From Adiantum capillus-veneris (Eukaryota; Streptophyta; Polypodiopsida; Polypodiales; Pteridaceae): a DNA stretch of 64,000 nt. The notes beneath the pieces are model-generated. The model searched no databases. It was not told the origin of the DNA and was given only the letters and a program-made list of their open reading frames with translations. The stretch lies in the NCBI GenBank assembly GCA_014529385.2, contig CM043950.1:66726935-66790934 (forward strand), given 5' to 3'. The position numbers were made by a program, and so were the translations under genes. This document shows, in pieces, positions 11,359 to 22,404 of this stretch. Position 1 is the stretch's first letter, and every line of letters begins with the position of its first letter.

Positions 11359-14300
11359 TGCCTCGTAGACAACCCATGAAGCAATTTGGGAAGTCCCACC
11401 CTACCACGTCATAGAGATTGCATCGAATGAAAAGGCACATGTACCAAAAGAAGAGCTGTCACAAATCCCAACAAATATCTACATTGGAAGGTTTGAAGAT
11501 GCTGACGGTACTAAGGTAAAGACAACCATATCCCCTAAAGAGATCTGGGATTTACACACACAACAAGAAGTGATAGAGGGATCAAGATGCCTCCAGATGA
11601 ACACCTTTTTCTGACTTTAGACATGGGGAATGGACTTCCAAAGAGCCCATGAATTGATGTCCTCAATCCAGTACAACAAGGAGGCCATAGTGATTGACAA
11701 AGATGGAGCTAAAGTCAAAGTCCGGATCAGGTCACATATGATGAATTAGGCACTACACTTGCCACCTGGAAATCATAACCTGCTCCTAAAGACAAAGGCT
11801 ACTACTGATAATGACAAGGCTTTTGTGAAGCAACAAGGGAATGAGTTCACTTATAAAGACCTAGTGTATTCAGAGATAGAGCTAAAATTGGGGCTAATTT
11901 ATCAACATCTCAAAGTATAGAAACCACCAAGATACACAGAGCCCAACCTGCACATTGAGGTGGTAATGGCAATAGGATTATCCGAGCAAAGGACCATAAA
12001 GTGTGATCTAGGCACCTATATTCTAGAGAATTTGGTGGAGGCAAACTTAAAGAATAGTGATAGGAACATGACATATATGAATGGTGGTCCAGTGTTGACA
12101 AGGATTGCCTACCAAGCATTAGGCATGATTGATGAGCTACCACCTGTAGAGACACAATTGGAATTGATACACAAGTCCAAAAGGGGGGTTGAACTAGTGG
12201 AAGGTCCCTCTACAATACCACCTCCAAAGAAGAAAGCAACCGGACAAAGCTCAAGGAGAAAGAAGTTCGATAGAAAAGCAACTGAGTTGGATGTAAAGCT
12301 GAATACACCATGTGAATACAAATCTTCAGACGGCAAGGAAAAGGAGGAGGGAGAGATACAATTTACCAGGTTCAACTAAAAAGAAGATCAAAAGAACATA
12401 GATATCCCATCCCAATCTCTCAAGCATGAAGGTCCATGGAAGAATCTCAAGAACTTAGAGCGGAGCTCTGCAAAAAGAGAAGGGAAGAAAAGAGGGAGCG
12501 GGGAGTTGATGTAGACGATGAAGGAGAAAGTGATCAAGACAAGCCGTTACAACACAGAAAAGCAAAAAGACTAGATCAAATAGATCAATACAAAATACGA
12601 GCAGCTAAAGAAATTTTAGAAGTTTCCGGAGAAATGCGGCAAAGGATTAGAGAGGAGCTCAAACGTAAAGCCAAGCAGAAGGAACATTAAGAGTCCAAGC
12701 GACAACGCATCAATGATCTAGAATCATCTGACAAATCTACCAAGTCCAAGGAGGTTGACAAGACTCATAATGAAGAGAAAGAGATAGAAGAGGAGGGTGG
12801 TGTGGATCATTTGGACATTCACACCAAAAATATAACACCAACATAAAATCAACCAACCACCCCTCCTCCTACTCAACAATCAACTGATCAGGAAGTCGAT
12901 AAAGAGAAGATTGAACATACAACAAAATTGCCAAAGCAAACAACCGACCCAGTGTTGCCAACACCACCTACAACTCAAACGGATGAAGCTAAAGGCCAAG
13001 AGATAAGACAAGCTCCACCTGCACCTCAAGGACAAAATGATAAGGGTAAAGAAGTTGACACCAAAAACAAGACACAAGTTGGCACCTCTAGCCAACCTCA
13101 AATGTCACAACCAAAGCCAAGGTCGCCACGCTCACATGCCATAATAGAAGAAGGAAAGGAGTTAATAAACTATTTTGACATTCACAATCATCTGGAATAA
13201 ATCAAGTTAGAGTTTCAATGTCAAAGAGCACTCCACAACCTACGAGGAATAGAGCTGGAAGATACCAAGGAAGAGGTAGCTAAAGCACCTAAAGTCAATG
13301 AAGGGCTATAACAACAGAAGATAGAAGATTTACAAGGTAACCAACGAGAGCTTCAAGCTGAGATACAAAAGGAGCGGGAAAATGTTGCTCGTTTCTACCA
13401 AGAAGCTCAAGCCTTTAATGAGGCTAACATAGATTTACAAGCGAGCAACAATTCCTAGAAGAAGAGATAGAAAGAGAAAGACAAAAGAACACAAAACTAG
13501 GGGAATCCTATAGGGTGGTTTGCAAAACACTTACACAGCTCTTGGCAATGAAAAACATCCGAGCCCTTGCTTCGATTTCAACAATGTCGACCACATCATT
13601 AGAAGAGATGAAAGATCTCAAGGCAACCCTAGCTTAGGAGCAGTATGATAGGCAAGTCATGACAGCATGCCATAAAGACATTCAAAAGCAAAAAGATGAG
13701 GCGATAGCACTGCTATAGGAAGAACTGACAAAATCTAGAAAAGAGATGGCTACCCAAAGCGTCAAACATGCTTTGGATTTACAAAGGAAAGATCTCGCCA
13801 TAAGTGCCATGAAAGCCCAACCAACCACAGTAGGAGTTGTTCAGTTAACCAAGCAGGAACAGAAGACCATGGATCTTCCTCCTATAGAACTGCCTAGCAC
13901 TTCTATAGAAGCAAGATTCCATGAATTTGTAGATACAAATGATAGGGAAGATCAAACAGATTCTTGAGAGGAAATTCAACGATGGATCTCAGAAGTGCGC
14001 GATCCATCTCACAAAGAATATATGTAGTACAAACTCAAAATACCGAAGTCGACTGCACTTTTGATGATCACACCCGACGAAGTAGTCAAGAACCATGGGC
14101 ATGATATGATTGCGTTGCCGTTAATGAGACAAGAGGCCCTTTTATGGAAAAAGAAAATGTTGTCTAGTCTCGAGCCCAACCACAAAGGGGCTTACAGGGA
14201 TGTCCTTGTAACTGCAACACAAATTCAAACAATCCTCGACAACCAACCCTTGTGGAGGAAGAAATGTTTCGAAAAGCGTCCAACAAATGAGACGTATTAC

Positions 14301-14900
14301 ATAAACACACCTCAACATCTCAGGATCAATTCGACTTACTACCCAATCAATAGAAGGCGATCTTGGGATAGCTTCTACAACTGTCAAGCAAAAAGGCCAG
14401 CAACATTGAACTACCCAGCTCTTAAGAAGCTGGCATGAAACATTTGACCAAGTGAAAAGTATATGGTCCATAATATCAGGGACATAATCAATCAAATGAA
14501 GGATGTTCCGAACTTGGCTTGCCAAATAGTGAAAATTTCAAAAATGATCATCACATGTATCACAACATTTGAAGACATAGAGGCAGTGGAATCTAGAAAC
14601 AAAGATTCCCAATCGGAACATCATGTCATGTTTCTGCCCTCACACTACATGAAGAGGTGTTCATGACGGGTTCTTTGAAGTAGGTTCATCCATCTTCAAT
14701 TCCATGAGGAAGAATCTGTCGGCTCAACACATTGCAAACCAAAGCACCTTGAGCAACAACCCATTCAGGGAGGTGGTGGAAAAAATAGAGATCAAAGCAA
14801 GGGTAGAGAAGTTAAGACAACTCATGGGGACTCTAGAAAAGCAACAAATGGACTACTAAAGAAGATACATCCCACAATCCAACATATGTCCAAGAGAAAC
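11359..14900 (+). pseudogene. Unrecognised ORF with coiled-coil core
   Basis: Open segments in shifting plus-strand frames (11410-11910 with stops, 11960-12379, 12436-12690, 12928-13200, 13201-13470, 13746-13967, 14061-14438, 14463-14666) appear to be one decayed protein. Order: a globular-looking N-terminal part; a basic Lys/Arg-rich stretch (about 12200-12300); a charged helical part; a Pro/Thr/Gln-rich linker (about 12840-13120); a strongly heptad-like Glu/Lys/Gln coiled coil (about 13200-13800); and a C-terminal part. Some stops fall where Gln is expected (CAA to TAA near 13309, CAG to TAG near 13636). The place just after the leader of an LTR element suggests a gag-like or accessory protein. 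I do not recognise the family. Confidence 0.45.
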
Positions 14901-14964
14901 AAAGCAATCTAAAGCAAACCAAACCAGTCTGCACTAGGGCGTGCAAAGACTAGGAAGGGGGGAT

Positions 14965-15897
14965 TGTTAGCAGTTAAGCCAGACGAGCACCCTTCAAGTC
15001 GACCCCTTCTTCATTCAGCCTAAAATTTTGATGTACTGTCATTCTTTTTTGAAAAGCCTTGTAACTATTTTGATAATCTCTGATTAAAGATGAACAAGCT
15101 CTAAGAAGCTGAGTTATAGAGTCTCTAATGATTTTGAGTCGTGTATGGCTGGCCACTGACCAAGAGAGCCCTAGGTATAAAGTATAAGTTGTAAAGTGGA
15201 AAAGGGGACTATCATCATCATCATGTTTTGAACTTTTGGAGCTTACGGCTAAGAGTGACTTCTTTCCAACAACTTGTAATCTTCATATCTTGATCTCTGA
15301 TAATGACATTTCAATTTTGAAACTTGCAATGTGTTCCTTGTTCGATGCTCTTTCATTCAAGTATGCTCATTGTAAAATCTAATGAGATTTCTGACTATGA
15401 GCTAGTAGGTTAAATTTGCTGATTGAGTGCATTAATGAGTGTTTTATTAGATTTCGACTATAGGAGAGTGATCCTAGACCCTAGGAGGATGACCATTATG
15501 ATGTGTTCTGTTGTAGTTTCTAAGACCTAAAGTATGATAGATTGTGATTTTGGTGCCTCCTTGAAATGCGATCGAACTTGGTAGGTTAATGCCCCTAAGT
15601 GTCCTTGACCTCCTCCTAAAGTTTTTGTAGCATGTGGACTCCGTTTGAGTGCCGAAACAGGTTGATGACTGAGTGTGGTGACGCAGGACATAGGTACATT
15701 GCCAGGACTAACAGCGAGAGATTTGCATGTGTTAGAGAGAGAGGGAGAGTCATTCTATCGGTTCACTTCTTGAGATTGAAAACCTCAAGAGTCTCCGTGC
15801 CCCATCCGAGTCGCTTCCTCGAGTATTGAAATTATGTTTTTGTCAGAAAGCTATACTATACATGTCCAACGTGGTGATCCGCTAACAATTATCATAG
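14965..15897 (+). mobile_element. 3' LTR, 933 bp, TGTTAGC...GCTAACA ends
   Basis: The ends are a perfect 7-bp inverted repeat (TGTTAGC at 14965, GCTAACA at 15891), directly preceded by a polypurine tract. That is the standard layout of a 3' LTR. A TATA-like TATAAAGTATAA lies at about 15176. The segment following the LTR (ATTATCATAG) cannot be matched to a target duplication because the 5' LTR is missing. Confidence 0.8.
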
Positions 15898-17274
15898 AAG
15901 GCGCCACATTGATAGTAATCCAATGAACTTATTTTAAGACCTACATGTGGATCCAAAAAGAGTGTATAAGAATGTGATTTGGAAAGTAAAATCTCATTAG
16001 AAATAATTTCATTGTAATTAATTTTCATTAGTATTCTAGCATTCACATAGACTATGGATGCTTCTTACATGTGATATCAAAATTTGTATTTCTTCATCTA
16101 TTGTAGCTCTAGCACAAGCCTTGCAAATAAGTAAATAAATCTTGAGCTATGTCACATGGAAATAGAGAAAAAATGTACTATGATCCAAGCGCATGCTTGG
16201 AAAACCCTTTTACTTAAGAGACTTATGGATTTGTTTTGCTCAATGCAAAAAGAACCTCTTCTATAAATGCAATTATTCTAGTTTTTTTAAAATTCCCAAT
16301 TGAAAACCCCATATTTTGAGCTCGTAGGTTATACTTACATTTTTGGGGGTATCCCCATCCCCCTCCCTTCCCCTACTGGGTTGAGGATAGGATTTTTGGC
16401 TATTGGTAAGTATGCATTCTGGGGCCCAAGTTTGAAAAATCTCCTATTTAGATAAAACAAAAGTAGCAATTATACTAGAAAATTTTACTAAAGGTGGAAT
16501 ATATATTAAGGTCAAGTATGGGACTTTAGAAACTATAAACGATATTTATACATTTGAAGGTAGATTTTACATGTGCTACATTAGCTTAAAAAAATGAATC
16601 TTACTTTAGCTATACCTTCTAGGGCATACTTTGAAAGCAATGCATTCTAAAATGAAATATTGTAATAGCAAATTCTCCCTAAGGTATTAGAGGCATAAAA
16701 AAGGCACACCTATATACAAGAGGACTACCTAGTGACGCACCTAATGTAAAACACTCCCTAGTGTGACACCCATTATTGATGCAATATAGACATCATAACC
16801 CGTGTCACATTGTTTACAAAAGGGTAGTTGGACCTACTTGAAATGTACATCTTGGGCAAGTGCAAGAATAGCCTTATTAGAAGAAACTAGAGAGAAATTT
16901 TGACAAAACTATCTAAAAACTTCTAAAAAAGTGTAAATCATAAAGTTTGGAGTGTGTAGATTGTTTTGATTAAGTAAATACATGTTTCTCAAGACTAACT
17001 TAAAACTATTTCTTGTGTAGGCACCATTTGGCATTGTATGAGCAATCCCAAGAGACCTAAAAAAATATAAAGCATAAGTGTTGAACTTAAAAGAATGGTA
17101 TTTAGAACTTTGTTCTTGGTCTATAAAGCCTTGGATTTAAAATCTTCATACAAGTCGATGGCATGAATGCAGATAGTCTATAAGCTTATAAAAGAATAAC
17201 ATTTTTAATCTTTTGAGCGGTGTCAAAAGACCACAAAGATGTAACTAGTAAGTGTTGAGCTCAAAGATTGGTGT
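15898..17274. other. AT-rich spacer, no gene seen
   Basis: No supported coding region. Two diverged copies of a roughly 178-bp unit (about 17051 and 17229, sharing AAGTGTTGA..T and a later TAGTCTA block) lie at its right end. The second copy continues at 18604, after the inserted element. Confidence 0.6.
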
Positions 17275-18603
17275 TTAACACTAGGTTGGTGATGGGACAC
17301 TTTTATGTCCTGTTAAGTGACCATTTTCCTTGAATTATGTCAAGAGTTTCAAAATGGATTTTGAGGTGCTATCTATCTAGAAAGTTGTCTCATGAGCTGA
17401 AAAAAACTTGACATTTTTTTGGAATATCAATTCCATCTTTAACATTGTCCTTGCACAACATTTCACAACCTAAACTATGTGAAAAAACGGGTCCTGTTTT
17501 TGTCTTTTTTCAACTTTTTGCAACTATACCACTCTAGAATTCATGTTTGTGAGGTCTATAATGCTAGAGAACTATCTTTAGTAGTCCTCAACATGTCCTA
17601 ATGCTTCTAGGGAGAAATAAATATTAATGTTGTAAGTTATGACCAAATTACAAAAATTGTCAAATCCTATTTTTTAGCCAATTTTAGCTCTTCTATGAAT
17701 TTTTTGGTGGATTTCATGATATCCAAATGCATTTTTGATTTTCTATGTTGCATATTGTAACATAAAGCTAACATTCCTTGAGTTTTGGGGCACCTAATAC
17801 CCTATTTTTCATAGTACACAACGATGGTTGTTTTTTTCAATTACAGAAGAAAATGAAACATTCCAGTATATCAAGTATATCTTTTTCAATATTGTTAGTT
17901 TCTTGTGACAACTACACGCATTTTGTAGGTAGTAACCATATCTAGTCATAAGGATCAAATTTGGCTAGATATTGAATAGTTTCTACGGGATTCTACAACT
18001 CATAATGTTGAACTCAGTTTTTTCATGTTTGCTGTATTTAACACTTCATCTTTGTCCCCAAGATTCCCCTTGGTAAGAGATGTATTATTCTTTTGACATG
18101 CTCCATGGCTCCTTATAAACATAAAGGACAATAGGGAACTAAGAAAACATGCATATATTATTTGTATTGAGCGTGGCTATAGAAACTTTGATGATAGGTT
18201 TGCAGAATGGTAAAAATTCAACTTTTTTGTACCTATTTATTTTGGAAAAACAAAAAATAGTGAGTGAGAAGAAATCATATGTTTTGATCACCAACCCATT
18301 GAAGTTAACTAGGGAATTTATCTCAAGTCCTACAAAAATCCCTAATCTTATTTTTATGCAACAAAACGTAAGAAATGACTGTTTTGATGAAAATTCACTG
18401 GTCCATCAACTTTGGAGGCTTGGTGTGACCAAAAGATGAGAAATTTTACAAGTTTCTTATTTTTTCCATGTTTAGTCGGCTTTGAACTATAACCTCATGA
18501 AAGGATTTTACAAAATGAGTGGATCTACTATGGGTTTGGAGGTTTTTTTCAAAACCCTGAAAGGACACTTTTATGTCCTGTTAGGTTACCAACCTAGTGT
18601 TAA
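17275..18603. mobile_element. Non-autonomous TIR element in a TTAA target
   Basis: The sequence TTAACACTAGGTTGGT at 17275-17290 is repeated in inverted orientation at 18588-18603. It can be read as a 12-bp terminal inverted repeat CACTAGGTTGGT flanked by TTAA, giving an element of 1321 bp (17279-18599). A 21-bp block (17295-17315 and 18563-18583), containing GGACACTTTTATGTCC, is repeated directly just inside both ends. Flanking DNA rejoins to match a neighbouring tandem unit at 17051, which acts as an empty-site copy. The only long frame inside (18149-18439) is not recognisable. TTAA suggests piggyBac-like insertion, but TA (Tc1/mariner) is also possible because TTAA is palindromic. Confidence 0.7.
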
Positions 18604-20599
18604 GATCTAGGTCAAAACAATTTGGCTTCCAAATATTCATATAGGAAGAGCTCACAGACCACACGCGGACAGTCTAAGAGTTCATAGACTAAATCCTTGT
18701 AATACGATTAGAAAGCAAGGTGTAGTACTATAGATTTTGATTACTTTTTTTTTCCTAGCTAGGCATCTTCACATTTATATTCATTAATGATGTCATTGGA
18801 TACTTTAGGGATATTTTCAAACTTACCATGGTGGTGCTATGTTCTTTGCTACTCAACTGCCAAATTCTTTTATCTATGTGTTGTGTAGCACCAATGCCAT
18901 ACTCAATTGCTTCTTTTGCAACTCTCCAATTTTAAATCTTCCACTCACAATCTTCCTCAGGGTTTCTAAGGTCAAAAATATATTAGGATTGTGCTATATT
19001 TGGTAAAAACATTATCTAACATATAAGCCTCAAATTTGAAGATTGTGTAGAGTCATACGGACAATCTTTCATCTCTCAACGACATAATGAGTGAAAATTC
19101 TTCTTCCAAAATTATGGAATTTATTGCAAGAGAACCAGTGAAAGCATCTTTGTCTAACAATGTGGGACTTACACGAAGGAAAAATTCCCAAAATATCCCT
19201 CAAAAATAAAAAATTCTAAAAATACTCTTGATCAATTTTAATGCATTGCTCCAAATTTTGTGTTTTTCTAACAATAGAGATCCATCTTGAAGTGTCATAC
19301 TTATATATTTTTTTAGCAGTGAGCTCACAAATAGAGGCATTTGTGTCTACTTAAAATAATCCATTTTAGCTTGAGAGCCCACAATGCCACGCATCCAAAA
19401 CCATAGTTTTGTCATCTTTGGTTGAGGGATAACTCATCTTCCTATCAAGAGCTGCAGAAAGAAGAGTGTTTGGAGATGTTTATGAGAGTTACAAATGGTA
19501 TGAGAAATTTGGATTTTTTAAAGGGCATTGTGGGAAATTTTTGGAAAAATATGAGGGGTATTACGAGAACTTTTGGAATTTGAGGGGTACTTTGGGAATT
19601 TCCCCTTTGCAATAAGTCCTCAAATGTTAGAAAAAGATGTTTACATTGGTCTTCTTGTAGTCAATCTCACAATTTCGAAAAAGAGTTTTTCACTTGGTTT
19701 GTCAGCTCACAGTCCGTTCGCGCGCACACGCAGTTGGGATGTGAGCTCTTCCCCTACACAATCTTCACATTTTTTGGGTATTTTGGTAACTTTTTTGATA
19801 GCAAATGGACACAACCAGAGTAAACTTGAGATCCCCCTACACAATGTTCAATTTTTAAGGGTATTTTGGTATCTTTTTGTTATATCAAATGGACGGAATG
19901 AGAGGAAATGTGAGATCCTTAGCAAAAGCTTACCGACCGTCCGCAATGGGTGTCATGCGGATGACAACGTTTAGCTCGTCGACTTCAGTCTCAGGTGCAC
20001 AGCCGCCATGGATTCAAGCTTCCATTATCTCATTTGTCTTGGGTTGTTTGCACAACCGCTCCGTCACATACAAGTATGCTTTATCGATGCACCCATGACA
20101 AAGAAATAGCAGTTGAAGAATTCCATGTACTTAAGATCATGTCGTTTGGTTTTGCCCTCACTATTTTCATTGCAGCTATTGATCACTTCTAACTGAAATT
20201 GGTCTGCTTTAAATGTTTCAAGCCATAGGTGAATGCCGCTTGATCCTACTGCGATCAAAAGGACTAAATAACTAATGACCACCTCCAATTATTTTGGATG
20301 GTGATGGGCACACCTTAGAACAATGTATTCACTATAGTGAAGGGATTGATGCAGAGAGTATTAGTAAAACCTCTCCCTGCACTTCTAATGTAAGTCAAAG
20401 ACCTTCATTAAATGTGGGAGCTATGTAGGAGATAGTATACTAGAAAGAAGACTACGAAAGCCAGCGTGATCATCCAAAATCAGCCCACATATGCATTGGC
20501 AAGGAAGGTCTCTGAGAGCCCCCTCCAAAGTTTTTGAGCATGTTGGATGTTTGTATGTAGTCCATGTGCAATTTTTGCATTGATTGATGCATTCATGAG
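18604..20599. other. AT-rich spacer with weak tandem repeat
   Basis: No gene recognised. A diverged tandem unit of about 82 bp starts at 19751 (CCCCTACACAATCTTC) and again at 19833 (CCCCTACACAATGTTC). Open frames at 19573-19974 and 19877-20192 match nothing known. Confidence 0.5.
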
Positions 20600-21768
20600 T
20601 TGCTCATTTACAGATCTTCTAAGGCTGCACTTGTGGGGAGCTACAAGAGGTTAGGCTACATGCTCCTTAAAGGGGTGAGAGGTAGTAGGGAAGGAACAAC
20701 CTTCCTGGTGTCTGCGATTCTTAAAGTGGAGATTAGCCATCTCAACAACATAATTATAGAAGATGAGGAGTATTTATTCTTACATGATCTTGAAAAGGCT
20801 TTTGGTGTTCAACTAGATGAGTGTCTCAGCCGCATATGCACCAAGATGGAGTTCCCCCTTTATCCTACACTAGAAGCTCTAGATGACAAGCTGCTTCCAT
20901 TGGGGACTCTGTTGCTGACACAATTGCGCTAGTGACAGTGGATATTCTTGTTGCAGAGCAGAGCAAATTCACGGAGGAGGAGTTCTTGCCACACAAGCCA
21001 AAGTTGTTGCCAAACAAACTCCTATCCGCCCCGATTCGCCTGGTTCGCAGAGCCCGCGCAAGGTTGATGAGAGCAAATCCTCTATCAACCTTGAAGCCAC
21101 ACCAACAATGGATGATGAGGATAAGCAACACTATGTAATACTAAGCATCTTCTACGTTGATAATTCAACCTTTCGCAGAGCCCCCGCAAGGTTGATGAGA
21201 GAAAATCCTCTATCAACCTTGAAGCCACACCAACAATGGATGATGAGGATAAGCAACAAGATGTAATACTAAGCATCTTCTACGTTGATAATTCAACCTT
21301 TCTTCTTTGATTTTGGTTAATTATCATTTTGCAGGATGTTTTGGACATGGACCTTTGGGCTAGCCGGAAGGGGAGAGAGCGCACGGTGTTTGGGCCTCAA
21401 GCTGCCCTAGCAAACTACATCGGCAAACTACCAATGCAAGATGTGTGCATCATTCACAAGGGTTTCTCCCCGAATGGCCATTTTGTTTTGTGGGTGCCAC
21501 TTTGGGTGCTTAAGGCCGCAAGTAAACTCCTATGTTTAGCCACCATCCCTCAAACAGCCCATGTCATTATTCTTGTGAAAAAATCACTTGCAATTGCCAC
21601 TTTGGCACTGGCTTCCGTGGCAAAGTCATGACACGCATAGCTCTTTGTCAAGCCCTGGGGGTTGACAGTGCCCAAGCTATAGCTGCTTCTGTACTTACAT
21701 CTATTCTACCCAACGCTATAGAACGTCGAAGAGAGGTTGCAAAGCGCCTCTTGTCAAAAGATCGTTAA
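20600..21768 (+). pseudogene. Unrecognised gene-like region with frameshifts
   Basis: Coding-like segments on the plus strand change frame. 20600-20932 is a 110-residue frame with a helical, acidic middle. A short alternative frame overlaps it (about 20880-20960, TIALVTVDILVAEQ). A third frame (about 20955-21170) leads to an acidic DDEDKQ. The segment 21329-21631 begins after TTATCATTTTGCAG, a good splice acceptor, and runs DVLDMDLWASRKGRE. A last frame, 21532-21768, ends ERRREVAKRLLSKDR. A 128-bp tandem duplication (21044-21299) interrupts it. It could be a decayed cellular gene or a transposon gene, and I cannot assign a family. Confidence 0.35.
21044..21299. repeat. Two tandem 128-bp units
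   Basis: 21044-21171 and 21172-21299 are nearly identical and differ at only a few positions (for example ACACTATG against ACAAGATG). The unit length is not a multiple of three, so it shifts the frame of the gene-like region that contains it. High identity suggests a recent duplication. Confidence 0.95.
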
Positions 21769-21979
21769 GCCAAATGTACAAGCTTTTAGATGCAAATTAT
21801 CTCTCTTCTCCATGATCTTTGCAAAGTTCAATTTACTGTTTTGTTCATGTTCAATGACAAAGCAAACTGCTTGAAAGTTGATGTTGTACATTGAACAAAA
21901 TTTGTCTAAAAAATTGCATATACTAGCTTTTTTGATACTAGTTGTGCCCTGAAACTGACATTTCATGCAATTTTCAGTG

Positions 21980-22048
21980 TGTCCACAAGGCATCGAGATT
22001 TGGCGCTGCAAGACTGCTGTCTCGCCAATTCTCGCTGTCTTGTGGACA
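21980..22048. repeat. Long perfect-style hairpin (26-bp arms)
   Basis: The left arm 21980-22005 (starts TGTCCACAAG, ends TTGGCG) pairs with the right arm 22023-22048 (starts CGCCAA, ends CTTGTGGACA), with three mismatches, one of which would be a G-U pair in RNA. The loop is 17 nt. It lies about 210 bp downstream of the gene-like region on the plus strand and about 360 bp beyond the end of the H3-like gene on the minus strand. It could be a small-RNA precursor, a terminator-like fold, or a remnant of a tiny inverted-repeat element. Confidence 0.7.
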
Positions 22049-22404
22049 TCACAAATTTGTCAAGCTTTGCAAGTTTTTGGCAAATACAAAGCAAAACATT
22101 TACCTAATGGACAATTTCAAGCCAAACAAAAAAATTATTTTTCTTTGGTTGCCAGTTGATTAGCCTTTTGTACAGCTGATTAGCATCTCACCTTCAACCA
22201 TTTAGCAAAATAAATGTAGACAAATAGACAATAAAATTGGACATTAAGATAACATAGAGAGACAAAAAGAGACAGGTTGTATTTGTCGCAAAGTGAAAAT
22301 ACATTGAGTTCTCAAGAAAACTTGAATCCAGTACAAGGGTTCCAAAGTAAATTGATTCCAATACAAAAGTTAGTTACAAAAAAAAGGTTTTGATATCAGA
22401 GATA

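Larger units (their letters stand above)
9720..15897 (+). mobile_element. LTR element without recognisable pol, 5' end missing
   Basis: The element consists of a non-coding leader with the palindrome series, a degenerate ORF region (about 11.36-14.9 kb), a purine tract AGGAAGGGGGGAT (14952-14964) and a 3' LTR. No reverse transcriptase, integrase or protease motif could be found between 9.7 and 14.96 kb. It is therefore either a non-autonomous (LARD-like) element or one whose pol was deleted. A matching 5' LTR is absent, so the left end is truncated near the copia remnant. The left boundary given is approximate. Confidence 0.55.

Noticed and set aside
15632-15829. 65-codon frame inside the LTR 14965-15897
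   Set aside because: Lies in the U3-R part of an LTR, no domain, and no sign of constraint.
17275-18603. CACTA-superfamily assignment from the CACTA terminus
   Set aside because: The 3-bp target duplication expected for CACTA is absent (TAA on the left, TTA on the right); TTAA or TA fits better.
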